From positions 62,001 through 126,000 of the forward strand of contig NZ_LNRF01000005.1 in the NCBI RefSeq assembly GCF_001557875.1: 64,000 nt of DNA. The letters run 5' to 3'. The notes under the pieces were generated by a model. The model did not search any database. It saw only the letters and a program-made list of their open reading frames with translations, and was not told the origin of the DNA. Source of the DNA: Vibrio splendidus. GTDB lineage: Bacteria; Pseudomonadota; Gammaproteobacteria; Enterobacterales; Vibrionaceae. Positions within the stretch are counted from its first letter, which is position 1; each line of letters opens with the position of its first letter. Both the position numbers and the translations under genes were made by a program. Below are positions 1 through 8,375 of this stretch, piece after piece.

Positions 1-1
1 C

Positions 2-346
2 GGGGTGTCGTCTTCTATGGCGGCGGCTGGTTTAACGGCACTACGCGGTGGCAGTAATGAACAGATCTGCATTGCCGCAGAAATCGCGATGGAGCACTCG
101 TTGGGTATGACCTGTGACCCCATTGGCGGCTTAGTTCAAGTACCGTGTATTGAGCGAAATGCTATGGGCGCGATGAAAGCTATCAATGCATCACGCATGG
201 CACTGAAGCGCAATAGCAAATCGTTGATCTCGCTTGATAAGGTTATCGCGACGATGTATCAAACGGGTAAAGACATGAATAAGAAATATCGTGAAACGTC
301 ATTGGGCGGTTTGGCGCTTATTCATCTTGCGCCCCCTTGTGAATAG
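2..346 (+). CDS. sdaA: L-serine ammonia-lyase (deaminase), C-terminal part
   Basis: This is the 3' end of an L-serine deaminase, which converts L-serine to pyruvate and ammonia in the cytosol. The gene begins before the window, so only about 114 residues are visible. The remaining part carries the conserved stretch [15 protein letters not shown], whose two cysteines are iron-sulfur cluster ligands in this family, and ends in the usual short C-terminal tail. A hairpin terminator follows at about 404-446. The gene converges with an Lrp-type regulator. The family is clear; the symbol is likely but sdaB-type paralogues cannot be excluded from the C-terminus alone. Confidence 0.92.
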   Translation, partial: GVSSSMAAAGLTALRGGSNEQICIAAEIAMEHSLGMTCDPIGGLVQVPCIERNAMGAMKAINASRMALKRNSKSLISLDKVIATMYQTGKDMNKKYRETSLGGLALIHLAPPCE

Positions 347-403
347 AGTCGAATTCAGTCTTAAGTCTCAGTGAGAGCTATACTTGTGTAACAACTGCAA
401 TAA

Positions 404-446
404 TAAGCCCGGTCGCATTATCGCTGACTGGGCTTTCTCATTTTTA
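404..446 (+). terminator. Rho-independent terminator after the serine deaminase gene
   Basis: The hairpin AAGCCCGGTC / GACTGGGCTT has one G-T pair and is followed by a T-rich run. It lies between two convergent genes and may serve both. Confidence 0.75.
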
Positions 447-452
447 AATCAA

Positions 453-938
453 TTAATCTTGCAGTGGCAATTGGTAGCTGTTCTTTAACTCTTTCACCGA
501 TATGTTGGATTGAATCGCGCTTACGCCTTTCACTCTTCTGATCGAGCTAATACGCTCAAAGTACTCTTCTAAATCTTTCGCCAACACTTGCACCATGTAA
601 TCGGCGCCGCCTGCAATGCAGTGACACATAGGAATCCAATCGGTTACCGCGACAAACTCTTCGAACGGTTCTGTGTTTTCAACTTCATGGTTACCCAAGG
701 TCACAAGCGTAAAACCAGCCACATGAAAGCCTAATTTCTTACGATTCAGCTTCGCGGCATAACCATCGATATAGCCAGTTTCTTCCATGCGTTTCCAACG
801 GCGCCAGCATGGGGTTTCGCTGAGATTGACCTTCTCTGCGAGCTTGCTGTTGCTCATGCGTCCGTCTTGCTGGATATGCTCTAAGATGGCGATATCTGTG
901 TCATCTAACACTTCTTTGGTGGATTCTTTCTGTTTCAT
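453..938 (-). CDS. Lrp/AsnC family transcriptional regulator
   Basis: A 161-residue regulator of the leucine-responsive/AsnC family. An N-terminal winged helix-turn-helix (about residues 12-60, with DIAILEHIQQDGR and LAEKVNLSETPCWRR) is followed by a RAM effector-binding domain that includes the VKGVSAIQSNI region. The length is normal for the family. The gene is divergent from a LysE-type exporter, with 122 bp between the start codons. Lrp-type regulators often control an adjacent amino-acid exporter in this arrangement, so an amino acid is the likely effector. That assignment is inference from context. Confidence 0.9.
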   Translation of the reverse strand: MKQKESTKEVLDDTDIAILEHIQQDGRMSNSKLAEKVNLSETPCWRRWKRMEETGYIDGYAAKLNRKKLGFHVAGFTLVTLGNHEVENTEPFEEFVAVTDWIPMCHCIAGGADYMVQVLAKDLEEYFERISSIRRVKGVSAIQSNISVKELKNSYQLPLQD

Positions 939-1060
939 GGCTATTTTGGAAAAGTCTTGCTCAAATTTGCATTAATATTAGCCTATATAGCAATTTAATT
1001 CCTAGTCGAATCTGTAAACTCTCTCCCTATAAATACTTTACTTATTAGGAGTGAGAGGAA

Positions 1061-1660
1061 ATGAGCTCTCAATTAATGCTGGCGTTCTTGCTATTTTCAA
1101 CATCAATTGCAATTACACCTGGGGCTGGCAATATCGCATTACTTGGGATTTCAAGTCGTTATGGATTTGCTGCGACTTTACCTTTTATCTCTGGGAACGC
1201 TGTTGGCATCATCATCGTACTGGCGGGTTCCAGTGTCGGTTTGGTGAGCCTATTTACCCTTTACCCAGAGCTATACAACATTTTGAAATACGCGGGTGCG
1301 GCTTATTTGTTGTTCATGGCGTGGTCGATTGCGAACATGCAAATCGAAGAGAGCACCACCGACAATCGTTCAGGTTTCATGTCTGGTGTGCTGGTGCAGG
1401 TGTTAAATCCTAAAGGTTGGATAGCGTCATTAACCGTGTTTTCACAGTTCATTACTCCGAACGCAGACTACCTAATTCAAGTCGTGACCATTATCGCGGG
1501 TATGGTGATTACCGGTGTACCGTGCATGTTGGTGTGGGCGTATTGCGGCACCATGCTTAAAAAGTTGCTGCAATCACCAAAACAGATGATGTTTGTGAAC
1601 CGCTGCTTGGGTGGAAGCTTAGCAATGGTGGTGGCCTTTATGCTTTATCAACCGGTATAA
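1061..1660 (+). CDS. LysE family amino-acid exporter
   Basis: A 199-residue inner-membrane protein of the LysE/RhtB translocator family. It has about six hydrophobic segments and the family signature near the N-terminus (ITPGAGNIALLGISSRYG, residues about 18-35). The start is supported by an upstream GAGAGGAA ribosome-binding site. It is divergent from the Lrp-type regulator, a common pairing for export of surplus amino acids; the substrate cannot be read from the sequence. The minus-strand terminator at 1665-1700 has no T-run on this strand, so it probably serves ahpF rather than this gene. Confidence 0.9.
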   Translation: MSSQLMLAFLLFSTSIAITPGAGNIALLGISSRYGFAATLPFISGNAVGIIIVLAGSSVGLVSLFTLYPELYNILKYAGAAYLLFMAWSIANMQIEESTTDNRSGFMSGVLVQVLNPKGWIASLTVFSQFITPNADYLIQVVTIIAGMVITGVPCMLVWAYCGTMLKKLLQSPKQMMFVNRCLGGSLAMVVAFMLYQPV

Positions 1661-1664
1661 ATCA

Positions 1665-1700
1665 CAAAGAAAAAAACCACTCCTAAATCCATAGGAGTGG
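1665..1700 (-). terminator. Rho-independent terminator for ahpF (minus strand)
   Basis: A perfect 8-bp stem CCACTCCT / AGGAGTGG at 1677-1700. Read on the minus strand it is followed by a run of seven T, so it terminates transcription leaving ahpF. Confidence 0.75.
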
Positions 1701-1767
1701 CGTCTAAATGTCGACTAAGTCGTTAACAGTAAAGAATTAAGTTAACAAATATTTAAGGAACTTGAGT

Positions 1768-1797
1768 TAAAAGCTTTTAAGCCTAAAAGCTTTTAAG
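1768..1797. repeat. Paired TAAAAGCTTTTAAG repeats downstream of ahpF
   Basis: The 14-nt sequence TAAAAGCTTTTAAG occurs twice, at 1768-1781 and 1784-1797. Each copy contains the palindrome AAAAGCTTTT. The pair lies about 10 bp beyond the ahpF stop codon. Its function is unknown. Confidence 0.6.
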
Positions 1798-1805
1798 TGT
1801 AAAGA

Positions 1806-3398
1806 TTAAGCGGTTTCAGCCTCTTTAACAGGAGCTGAGTTACGAATTAGGTGGTCAAATGCACCTAAGCTTGCCTTCGCACCTTCACCCATCGCAATGA
1901 TGATCTGTTTGTAAGGTACGGTTGTTACGTCACCCGCTGCGAACACACCTTTCATTGATGTTGCACCATGAGCGTTAATTTCAATTTCACCGCGTGGTGA
2001 AAGCTCAACCTTTGAACCCTTCAACCATTCGCTGTTTGGCATCAGGCCGATTTGAACAAAGATACCCGCTAGTTCGATCTGTTTAAGTTCATCGCTGTTG
2101 CGGTCTTTGTATTCCAGACCGGTTACACGGTTGCCATCACCAATCACTTGCGTCGTTTGCGCCATCTTGATGATTTCGATGTTTGGTGTTGCGTTTGCTT
2201 TGTCGATAAGCACTTGGTCGGCACGCAGTGTGTCTGCAAATTCAAGTACGGTTACGTGTTCAACGATACCCGCTAAATCAATTGCCGCTTCGATACCTGA
2301 GTTACCACCACCGATAACCGCTGTTTTCTTACCTTTGAACAATGGACCGTCACAGTGTGGGCAGTAAGCGACGCCTTTATTGCGGTACTCTTGCTCACCC
2401 GGAACGTTCATTTCACGCCAGCGAGCACCGGTACTTGTGATAACCGTGCGAGCTCGTAGTGTTGCGCCGCTCTCTAGCTCAACGTGGATGTAACCGTCTT
2501 CAGTGTCTTCTGCCGCAATGATGTTTGCAGCGCGCTGCTCAGTCATCACTTCAACACCGTACTCTTTTACGTGCTCTTCAAGGCTTGCCACTAACTTAGG
2601 GCCGGTGGTCGCTTTCACTGAGATAAAGTTCTCAATCGCCATGGTATCCATCACTTGGCCACCGAATCGGTCAGCAACCACACCAGTACGAATGCCTTTA
2701 CGTGCAGCATAAATTGCCGCTGAAGAACCTGCAGGGCCGCCGCCGACAACCAATACATCAAACGGTGCTTGTTGGTTTAGGTTTGCTGCTTTCTTTTCTG
2801 CTGCGCCTGAGTCTACTTTATTAAGGATCTCAGCCAGTGACATACGGCCTTGACCAAATAGCTCACCGTTAATAAACACGCTTGGAACTGCCATGATGTC
2901 GCGAGACTTCACTTCATCTTGGAATGCTGCGCCATCAATCATAGTGGTCTTAATCAGCGGGTTAATCGCTGACATCATATTGAATGCCTGAACCACTTCT
3001 GGACAGTTTTGGCACGATAGTGAGATGAAAATCTCTACATTAAGCTCTTTATCTAATTCTTTAATTTGCTCGATTACGTCCGCTTCAAGCTTGATAGGGT
3101 GACCACCACTGTGAAGTAGTGCCAGTACCAGTGACGTGAACTCGTGACCCATTGGTAAACCGGCGAAACCAATCGCAGTGCCTTTCTCTTGGTTTACTAC
3201 CTGCATGATAGGGCTGCGAGTGCTTGCGCTATCATCGCGAGTTACTTCAATTTTGTCGGTTAAAGACGCGATGTCATTTGCTAGGTCTTGGAGTTTGTGT
3301 GCGGTATCGCTGTCATCTAGGCTCAGCACTAACTGAACATTGGTTTTTAAGTTTTCTAGGTATGCTTTTAGCTGCTGCTTCATTGCTTGATCTAACAT
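1806..3398 (-). CDS. ahpF: Alkyl hydroperoxide reductase subunit F
   Basis: The NADH-dependent flavoprotein that re-reduces the peroxiredoxin AhpC. Visible parts in order are an N-terminal double-thioredoxin domain with the redox centre CQNC (about residues 128-131), the FAD-binding [12 protein letters not shown] motif (about 217), and the thioredoxin-reductase-like CPHC centre (about 343-346). The methionine at 3398 was chosen over an upstream in-frame start because AGCAGG lies about 8 nt before it and [10 protein letters not shown] matches the family N-terminus. This gives 530 residues, close to the usual 520 or so. It lies downstream of ahpC on the same strand, with a hairpin between them. 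Confidence 0.96.
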   Translation of the reverse strand: MLDQAMKQQLKAYLENLKTNVQLVLSLDDSDTAHKLQDLANDIASLTDKIEVTRDDSASTRSPIMQVVNQEKGTAIGFAGLPMGHEFTSLVLALLHSGGHPIKLEADVIEQIKELDKELNVEIFISLSCQNCPEVVQAFNMMSAINPLIKTTMIDGAAFQDEVKSRDIMAVPSVFINGELFGQGRMSLAEILNKVDSGAAEKKAANLNQQAPFDVLVVGGGPAGSSAAIYAARKGIRTGVVADRFGGQVMDTMAIENFISVKATTGPKLVASLEEHVKEYGVEVMTEQRAANIIAAEDTEDGYIHVELESGATLRARTVITSTGARWREMNVPGEQEYRNKGVAYCPHCDGPLFKGKKTAVIGGGNSGIEAAIDLAGIVEHVTVLEFADTLRADQVLIDKANATPNIEIIKMAQTTQVIGDGNRVTGLEYKDRNSDELKQIELAGIFVQIGLMPNSEWLKGSKVELSPRGEIEINAHGATSMKGVFAAGDVTTVPYKQIIIAMGEGAKASLGAFDHLIRNSAPVKEAETA

Positions 3399-3519
3399 AA
3401 TCGTGCCTGCTCTTAAATTCTGTGTCTTGGTATTGACCAATACCTTCTTGCTGAAAAAGGAAAATAAAAAGGGGGCGCAAGTCGGCAAATTGAATGTGGT
3501 GTTGATGCTTTGAAAGGGT

Positions 3520-3559
3520 GGCGCGCAACTGCCCTTTAGGAGGGAGGCCGAAGCGCGCC
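3520..3559 (-). promoter_or_regulatory. GC-rich stem-loop in the ahpC-ahpF intercistronic region
   Basis: GGCGCGC at 3520-3526 pairs perfectly with GCGCGCC at 3553-3559, with smaller internal pairings in the loop. There is no T-run after it on the minus strand. It is more likely an mRNA processing, stability or partial attenuation element, perhaps giving more AhpC than AhpF, than a full terminator. Confidence 0.5.
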
Positions 3560-3599
3560 TGTAGAACCGTTTTATTTGTTCTTTTTAGATAGGTTTAGA

Positions 3600-4157
3600 T
3601 TAAATCTTACCTACTAGGTCTAGAGATGGTGCTAGTGTCTCTTCGCCTTCTTTCCATTTAGCTGGGCAAACTTCACCTGGGTTAGCCGCTACGTATTGTG
3701 CTGCTTTAACCTTGCGTAGTAGGTCTTCAGCATCACGGCCGATACCTTCAGCAGTGATTTCCATTGCTTGGATAACGCCTTCTGGGTCGATTAGGAACGT
3801 AGCACGGTCTGCTAGGCCTTGACCTTCACGCATTACGTTGAAGTTGTTTGTGATAGTGCCTGTTTGGTCGCCTACCATGAAGTATTCGATAGTGCCGATT
3901 TTGTCAGAAGTATCGTGCCATGCTTTGTGAGAGAAGTGAGTGTCAGTTGATACTGAGTAAACTTCTACGCCACGAGATTGAAGCTCTGCGTATTTGTCTT
4001 GTAGGTCAACTAGCTCAGTTGGACATACAAAAGTGAAGTCTGCTGGGTAGAAGAAGAATACAGCCCACTTGCCTTTAACGTCTTGCTCAGTGATTTCTAC
4101 GAATTCGCCGTTTTTGAATGCTGTTGCGTTGAATGGTTTGATTTCTGTGTTGATCAT
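3600..4157 (-). CDS. ahpC: Alkyl hydroperoxide reductase subunit C (2-Cys peroxiredoxin)
   Basis: A 185-residue typical 2-Cys peroxiredoxin that reduces hydrogen peroxide and organic or peroxynitrite substrates in the cytosol. The peroxidatic cysteine is Cys45 in [13 protein letters not shown]. The resolving cysteine is in GEVCPAKW near the C-terminus. The length matches the bacterial AhpC class (186-187). An AAAGAGAG Shine-Dalgarno element precedes the start. The gene is first in an ahpC-ahpF unit, with an excellent OxyR site about 86-122 bp upstream, so peroxide induction is expected. Confidence 0.97.
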   Translation of the reverse strand: MINTEIKPFNATAFKNGEFVEITEQDVKGKWAVFFFYPADFTFVCPTELVDLQDKYAELQSRGVEVYSVSTDTHFSHKAWHDTSDKIGTIEYFMVGDQTGTITNNFNVMREGQGLADRATFLIDPEGVIQAMEITAEGIGRDAEDLLRKVKAAQYVAANPGEVCPAKWKEGEETLAPSLDLVGKI

Positions 4158-4242
4158 GTTTTGACTCTCTTTCTAATTTGTAGTGTTTAACGCTATCCCG
4201 CGTCGATGGAGATATATTGCATTGGCACCGAAAATTAGTGAA

Positions 4243-4279
4243 ATCGGACATTTCTATAGATTCAATAGGTGATTCCTAT
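4243..4279 (-). promoter_or_regulatory. OxyR operator upstream of ahpC
   Basis: The OxyR recognition pattern is ATAG-N7-CTAT-N7-ATAG-N7-CTAT. Here the four elements read ATCG (4243-4246), CTAT (4254-4257), ATAG (4265-4268) and CTAT (4276-4279), each separated by exactly 7 bp. Fifteen of the 16 specified bases match. The site is symmetric and lies upstream of ahpC on the minus strand. Confidence 0.85.
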
Positions 4280-4467
4280 CTTCGAAAGGAGAAAGCTATC
4301 GACAAAAGCTATCAAACCTCAGCAATACTCGATTTGAGTGGCTATGCTCTTTAGGTTGTTCTCTATATTGGGCTGACCTCCTGCTAATGTGAGCGTCTAT
4401 TTATAGTGTGAGCATGTATGTAGATAGCGTTTCTTTAAGTGAGCTGAGATCCTATTTTAATCTGAGA

Positions 4468-4508
4468 ATAACAAAAAATTATCATTAATATAAATTATGA
4501 TAATTTCA
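4468..4508. promoter_or_regulatory. AT-rich palindromic element upstream of the VOC gene
   Basis: Contains a perfect 10-bp inverted repeat, AAATTATCAT (4476-4485) and ATGATAATTT (4497-4506), around an 11-nt spacer. The 41-bp block starts with ATAACAAAAAATTAT and ends with AATTTCA. The same start, end and length occur at 45384-45424 before gloA. A shared operator is likely; the protein that binds it is unknown. Confidence 0.5.
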
Positions 4509-4604
4509 GTTAATCGTAATCTCTCCCTATACTCTCTTCATCGAAACGAGATACTGAAGTTAGACTTCGAAAAGCACAGAATAAAAAACGAATTGGAGAA
4601 AGTT

Positions 4605-5096
4605 ATGAAAATGAATCACGTAGGCATCATGGTTGGCGATATGGACCAGGCAGTAGAGTTTTACACAAAGGCTCTAGGTCTAAGAGTTGTAATGAACAAC
4701 ACCAAAGTGATGGAAGAACGCGAATCAGCAATTGGCCGTATGTGTATCGCAGTATTTGGCGAAGGCTTCAAAGGCTTCAACATTGCACATTTAGTAACTT
4801 CAGACGGTATCGGTGTTGAGCTATTCGAAATGGTTGACCGTGAAGAGCGTCACGAAGTGGATTTCTCTCGCCTGGGCATTTTCCACTTCTGTCTGCAGCT
4901 TCCAAAAGAGCAGTTTCATTCAGCTATCAAGCGCGTTGAAGAGTTTGGCGGTAAGGTTCGTATGGATATTCATCGTTACCACCCAGAAGACGAACTAAAA
5001 CAAGCACAAATGGTTTACCTAGAAGACCCGTTTGGCAACCTATTCGAATTCTACTCTCACTCATACGAAGATACGTACGCGACTGATTACGAGTAA
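4605..5096 (+). CDS. VOC-superfamily (glyoxalase/dioxygenase fold) protein
   Basis: A 163-residue protein with two vicinal-oxygen-chelate half domains. The first starts at MNHVGIMVGDMDQAVEFYTKALGL and the second near LGIFHFCLQ. Likely metal ligands are the early His, the Glu in GIGVELFEM, the His in FHFCL and the Glu in GNLFEFYS. It resembles lactoylglutathione lyase relatives, but the substrate is unknown. The start at 4605 was preferred to an earlier in-frame ATG because of the GGAG site 10 nt upstream and the family N-terminus. A palindromic element lies about 100 bp upstream and a terminator follows. Confidence 0.85.
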   Translation: MKMNHVGIMVGDMDQAVEFYTKALGLRVVMNNTKVMEERESAIGRMCIAVFGEGFKGFNIAHLVTSDGIGVELFEMVDREERHEVDFSRLGIFHFCLQLPKEQFHSAIKRVEEFGGKVRMDIHRYHPEDELKQAQMVYLEDPFGNLFEFYSHSYEDTYATDYE

Positions 5097-5126
5097 TAGA
5101 CGCCATCTACCTGTCATAAGGTAGAA

Positions 5127-5180
5127 AAACCGAAACACCCCTTAAAGAGGATTGGTAGAGATGCCAATCCTTTTTTTGTG
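5127..5180 (+). terminator. Terminator, copy 1 of a 54-bp direct repeat
   Basis: The hairpin GGATTGG / CCAATCC at 5149-5170 is followed by seven T, terminating the VOC gene. The whole block, including the upstream AACCGAAACACCCCTTAAA, recurs at 7187-7240 in the same orientation with 4 differences in 54 bp. Confidence 0.85.
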
Positions 5181-5311
5181 TTTGGGTTATGTGTGAATTG
5201 GAGGTGAGTCCATCACATCAAAGCCTCATTAATATATCGTTTAACCATTAAGGGTGACTTTTAATAACGTTAGCTGGGGTTATTAATTAAGTGAACAGAG
5301 ATGATTAATAG

Positions 5312-6208
5312 TTAAACAGCACTTTTGAAATGATCCGCAAGGAAATCGAGAAACACTCGAACCTTGCTCGGAACTAGCTGGCGGTTTTGATAGATTGCGT
5401 AGGTGCTGGTTTCATAGTTGCATGGGCTAAAAGTAAACTCAGGAAGCAATTGCACCAATTTACCTATTTTAAGTTCTTCTTCAATCGCCCATTGTGGGAG
5501 CAGGGCAATACCACCACCGTTTAATATCAATTGCTTTTGCCCGTTCACAGAGTCGACTTCCATGTAATAAGAGATGTTGATTTTTTGCGGTTTTCTATCC
5601 AATACAAACCAATCGTGCCACCCTTTGTAGCCATAAACCAAGCAGTCATGTTTTGCTAGATCTTCAACATGTTGAGGGGCTTTTTTTCTTCTTACATAGT
5701 CAGGACTGGTGCAAAGAATAAAGTTGTTTTGGACGAGCTTCTTAGCGATCAAATTAGAATCAGGTAGTCGGCCACTGCGAATCGCGATATCGACATTTTC
5801 TTCGATCAGATCGACCACTCTTTCAGTGATTTCAATTTCAATATCGACCTCGGGAAAGGCTGCCCTAAAGATAGGAACAAGGGGCAAGATTTTGCTTTCT
5901 CCAAACGCAACGGTCGTGCTTATTTTGAGGCTCCCTCTCGGTGAGTGATGTAATGCGTTGACGACTCGTTTCGCTTCATCAAACTCGCCTGTAATTCGCT
6001 TGGAATATTGATAGAACAATTGACCGGCTTCAGTGACCCCTACGTTGCGTGTCGAGCGCTCTAACAGTCGCACATTGAGTTCTTCTTCCAACGCCGAGAT
6101 CTGTCGTGAGATAGAAGAGGGCTGAATATCAAAAATCCGACTGGCTTTGGAGATACTTCCTTGCTCAACTACGCAGTTGAAATAGGCAAGACGATTGAAA
6201 AGGCTCAT
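5312..6208 (-). CDS. LysR family transcriptional regulator
   Basis: A 298-residue LysR-type regulator. The N-terminal winged helix-turn-helix is clear (residues about 1-60, SISKASRIFDIQPSSISRQI), and a periplasmic-binding-protein-like effector domain runs from about residue 90. The length is standard. It resembles the common subgroup that controls neighbouring redox enzymes. It is divergent from a short-chain dehydrogenase gene across 218 bp that contains the palindrome TTGCTTTTAAAGCAA at 6328-6342, a candidate binding site. The inducer is unknown. Confidence 0.92.
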   Translation of the reverse strand: MSLFNRLAYFNCVVEQGSISKASRIFDIQPSSISRQISALEEELNVRLLERSTRNVGVTEAGQLFYQYSKRITGEFDEAKRVVNALHHSPRGSLKISTTVAFGESKILPLVPIFRAAFPEVDIEIEITERVVDLIEENVDIAIRSGRLPDSNLIAKKLVQNNFILCTSPDYVRRKKAPQHVEDLAKHDCLVYGYKGWHDWFVLDRKPQKINISYYMEVDSVNGQKQLILNGGGIALLPQWAIEEELKIGKLVQLLPEFTFSPCNYETSTYAIYQNRQLVPSKVRVFLDFLADHFKSAV

Positions 6209-6327
6209 GTGTACTCCTCATTAAACGACGGTTTTAGTTCTTTCAAAATGCAGCCGTCTAAACAAGATGGTTGGCGCCGCAGCATAAGTGACATTGATGT
6301 TTTAACTGCTCTTCAATGTTAGCTTAA

Positions 6328-6342
6328 TTGCTTTTAAAGCAA
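6328..6342. promoter_or_regulatory. Candidate LysR operator between the LysR and SDR genes
   Basis: TTGCTTTTAAAGCAA is a perfect 7-bp inverted repeat around one T. It lies in the divergent promoter region, 85 bp before the SDR start, and is followed by another AATTGCTT half-site. Confidence 0.4.
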
Positions 6343-6426
6343 AACTGAATTGCTTCTCGGCAGATTCAAACTTTTGGTTGTCGTCTTTATGATTCTCCAC
6401 ATCATCACTAACAACGAGCAATAATC

Positions 6427-7137
6427 ATGAATGAAATTAAAACAGCCACTATCGCAGCCTGCTTTTCGGTAACAGCCCAACACCTGATTGATAAGCTCAT
6501 TATGAGCGGAACCCGTGTCGTCGCTTTTGGGCGTATCGGTGATGAAGCAAGAGCAAAAAGCCTAGAAGATAAGTATTCAGGCCATCTGACCGTGTTACTT
6601 GGAGACCTTACGGATGAAGAGCAAAGCCAAGCGCTTGCTGCTGAGGCATTAAAAATCTTAGGTCATATCGATGCTCATTTTCATTGCTCTGGCATTTATA
6701 TCTGGAGTCACTGGACTGATGTGGAAGTGAGTAAAATGTCTGACCTATGGAATGCGAACTTTATGACGGCGTTTGTCTTCGGAAGAGAAATTTTTAAATT
6801 AATGGAGTCGCAAGGGCAAGGTTCACTGATGTTTGTTTCCGCGCGTGATACGGCACGTAACATACCTGCAGGATTCGGACCTTACATGGCATCTAAAATA
6901 GCATTGAATGCTTTGGTCGAAAGCTTGGCTGCAGAGGGGGCTTCATCTAATGTTCAAGTGAATGCGGTGTTGCCGACCATTGTTGATACTGAAGTAAATC
7001 GAAAAGCACTTCCTGAGTCTGACCACTCTACGTGGGTAGATTCTGCTGATTTGGCAGATTTGATGATGGAGTTGACCCAACCTAATAAAACTTATCTAAG
7101 TGGTTCTCTAATAACCGTTAACAACAAGATGCATTGA
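6427..7137 (+). CDS. Short-chain dehydrogenase/reductase-like protein with altered cofactor motif
   Basis: A 236-residue protein of the classical SDR fold. The catalytic triad positions Ser138 (MFVSAR) and Tyr153-Lys157 (YMASK) are intact, and VNAVLPTIVDTEV matches the usual region after the active site. However, the N-terminal Rossmann stretch (residues 7-20, ATIAACFSVTAQHL) lacks the TGxxxGxG glycines that cradle NAD(P), and the usual NNAG is HCSG. It may bind cofactor unusually or have lost oxidoreductase activity. It is divergent from its probable LysR regulator and ends at a terminator that is copy 2 of a direct repeat. Confidence 0.85.
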   Translation: MNEIKTATIAACFSVTAQHLIDKLIMSGTRVVAFGRIGDEARAKSLEDKYSGHLTVLLGDLTDEEQSQALAAEALKILGHIDAHFHCSGIYIWSHWTDVEVSKMSDLWNANFMTAFVFGREIFKLMESQGQGSLMFVSARDTARNIPAGFGPYMASKIALNALVESLAAEGASSNVQVNAVLPTIVDTEVNRKALPESDHSTWVDSADLADLMMELTQPNKTYLSGSLITVNNKMH

Positions 7138-7186
7138 TCATAGGCTAGTAAGTTTGGATAGCGTGCCCTACCTGCAACAAACTAGC

Positions 7187-7240
7187 AAACCGAAACACCC
7201 CTTAAAAAGGATTGGTCAAGATACCAATCCTTTTTTTGTG
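7187..7240 (+). terminator. Terminator, copy 2 of a 54-bp direct repeat
   Basis: The hairpin GGATTGG / CCAATCC at 7209-7230 is followed by seven T. It matches 5127-5180 at 50 of 54 positions. It terminates the SDR gene and closes the bracketed LysR/SDR module. Confidence 0.85.
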
Positions 7241-7471
7241 TGCTTTTTAAGTGCTCCATCATATGGAGCAATTAAGAAATGACCAGATTTAAGGCGTTGT
7301 TAAAATTAACATTTTATAGATAAAGTCTTTCATGAATATGACTGAAGCTAGGGTGCTTCATGAAAATATTACGGAATCACGCTGAGAACTCACAAACTCA
7401 GCTCAATACTGCTGAACCGCACCACAATGAAAATAGATAAACATTACATGAAGAAGACCTACTCAAATAGC

Positions 7472-7897
7472 ATGAAAAAACTAAACCTTATCTTTGCCGC
7501 TTTTCTTATTACTTTGCTTGCCGGATGCTCGTCACATGCGGGCGTCAATACTTCAAAAACAAAGGGCTATGCCAATTCACATGCGCTTGTTGGAGTAGCT
7601 TCTTGGTATGGTGATAAATTCCATGGAAAACTCACGGCAAGTGGTGAAACGTATAATAAGAACGCCTATACAGCCGCTCATAAAACCTTGCCATTTGGGA
7701 CTATCGTGAGGGTGACCAATACAGACAATAACAAGTCTGTTGATGTGAAAATTAACGATCGAGGTCCTTATGTAAAAGGCCGAGTGATTGACCTTTCCCA
7801 CAAGGCATTTTCTCAAATTGGTGACGTCAAGAAAGGCGTAGCAACAGTCAAAGTTGAGATCATTGATGATAGTAATACGTTTCGATACAAACACTAA
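7472..7897 (+). CDS. RlpA-family septal ring lytic transglycosylase lipoprotein
   Basis: A small RlpA-type protein with a double-psi beta-barrel. RlpA proteins cleave naked peptidoglycan glycans at the septum. The start at 7472 places the signal peptide first, with two lysines, a hydrophobic core and the lipobox LLAGC; in-frame ATGs at 7427 and 7448 are possible and none has a strong ribosome site. The barrel shows [18 protein letters not shown], the [10 protein letters not shown] motif and the catalytic-region [15 protein letters not shown]. It lacks the C-terminal SPOR domain of full-length RlpA, so septal targeting by SPOR is not expected. A REP-like stem-loop overlaps its stop codon. Confidence 0.9.
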   Translation: MKKLNLIFAAFLITLLAGCSSHAGVNTSKTKGYANSHALVGVASWYGDKFHGKLTASGETYNKNAYTAAHKTLPFGTIVRVTNTDNNKSVDVKINDRGPYVKGRVIDLSHKAFSQIGDVKKGVATVKVEIIDDSNTFRYKH

Positions 7898-7960
7898 CCT
7901 CCCCTTGGTTTCTATCTCCGATCCCTTACCAGTAGTGAGAACGGGGAGGAACAGAACCTC
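7894..7960. repeat. REP-like stem-loop element, copy 1
   Basis: CTAACCTCCCCTT and AACGGGGAGGAA flank a 33-nt loop and can form a long stem. The same arms and loop length occur at 11171-11245. The 5' arm overlaps the rlpA stop codon. Confidence 0.6.
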
Positions 7961-7998
7961 GTTCTCGATGAATAAATAGCACATTTATACTTACTCAT

Positions 7999-8022
7999 AA
8001 GGCTGCCTTGGTAGCCTTTTTT
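7999..8022 (+). terminator. Rho-independent terminator after the rlpA-type gene
   Basis: AAGGCT / AGCCTT stem with an 8-nt loop, followed directly by T residues. Confidence 0.6.
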
Positions 8023-8130
8023 GTTCCTTTCGATAATCCATTTTTAATAAGATTATCTTATTTTTAGTCTGTGAGGTGATACTGTTATGTGGTCAATAGA
8101 TCAGTGCCTTAGCTTTCTTATCATTAGGCT

Positions 8131-8160
8131 TCATTGAAATTCATTGAAATTCATTGTGAA
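8131..8160. repeat. Short tandem repeat, period 10, three units
   Basis: TCATTGAAAT at 8131-8140 and 8141-8150, then TCATTGTGAA at 8151-8160. It lies in the 478-bp gap between the rlpA-type and pyrophosphatase genes. Apart from the REP-like element and terminator upstream, nothing else is recognisable in that gap. Confidence 0.6.
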
Positions 8161-8375
8161 ATAATGAAAAGCTGAACTAATCCCAAATTGTTGTGGCGGG
8201 GGTGTAATAAAAAGGGGGAGGTACTCCAAATTGATGGGGAAAGAAGATGCTCAAAGAGAGGGAAATTACATTTCGTTACTTACTGAAGTAAATCTGAAAT
8301 ATTGGTGACACGGTTCTGAAATTTTTGGTGTTTAGCTTATAGGCTTCTATATCGCATTCAAATAAGGAAATATCC

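Noticed and set aside
5127..7240. An insertion sequence or transposon bounded by the 54-bp repeats
   Set aside because: No transposase or inverted terminal repeats lie inside. The repeats are direct and are functional terminators.
7577..7984. 135-codon minus-strand frame antisense to the rlpA-type gene
   Set aside because: It is the complement of a clearly coding region and includes the REP-like repeat; no start signal or family match.
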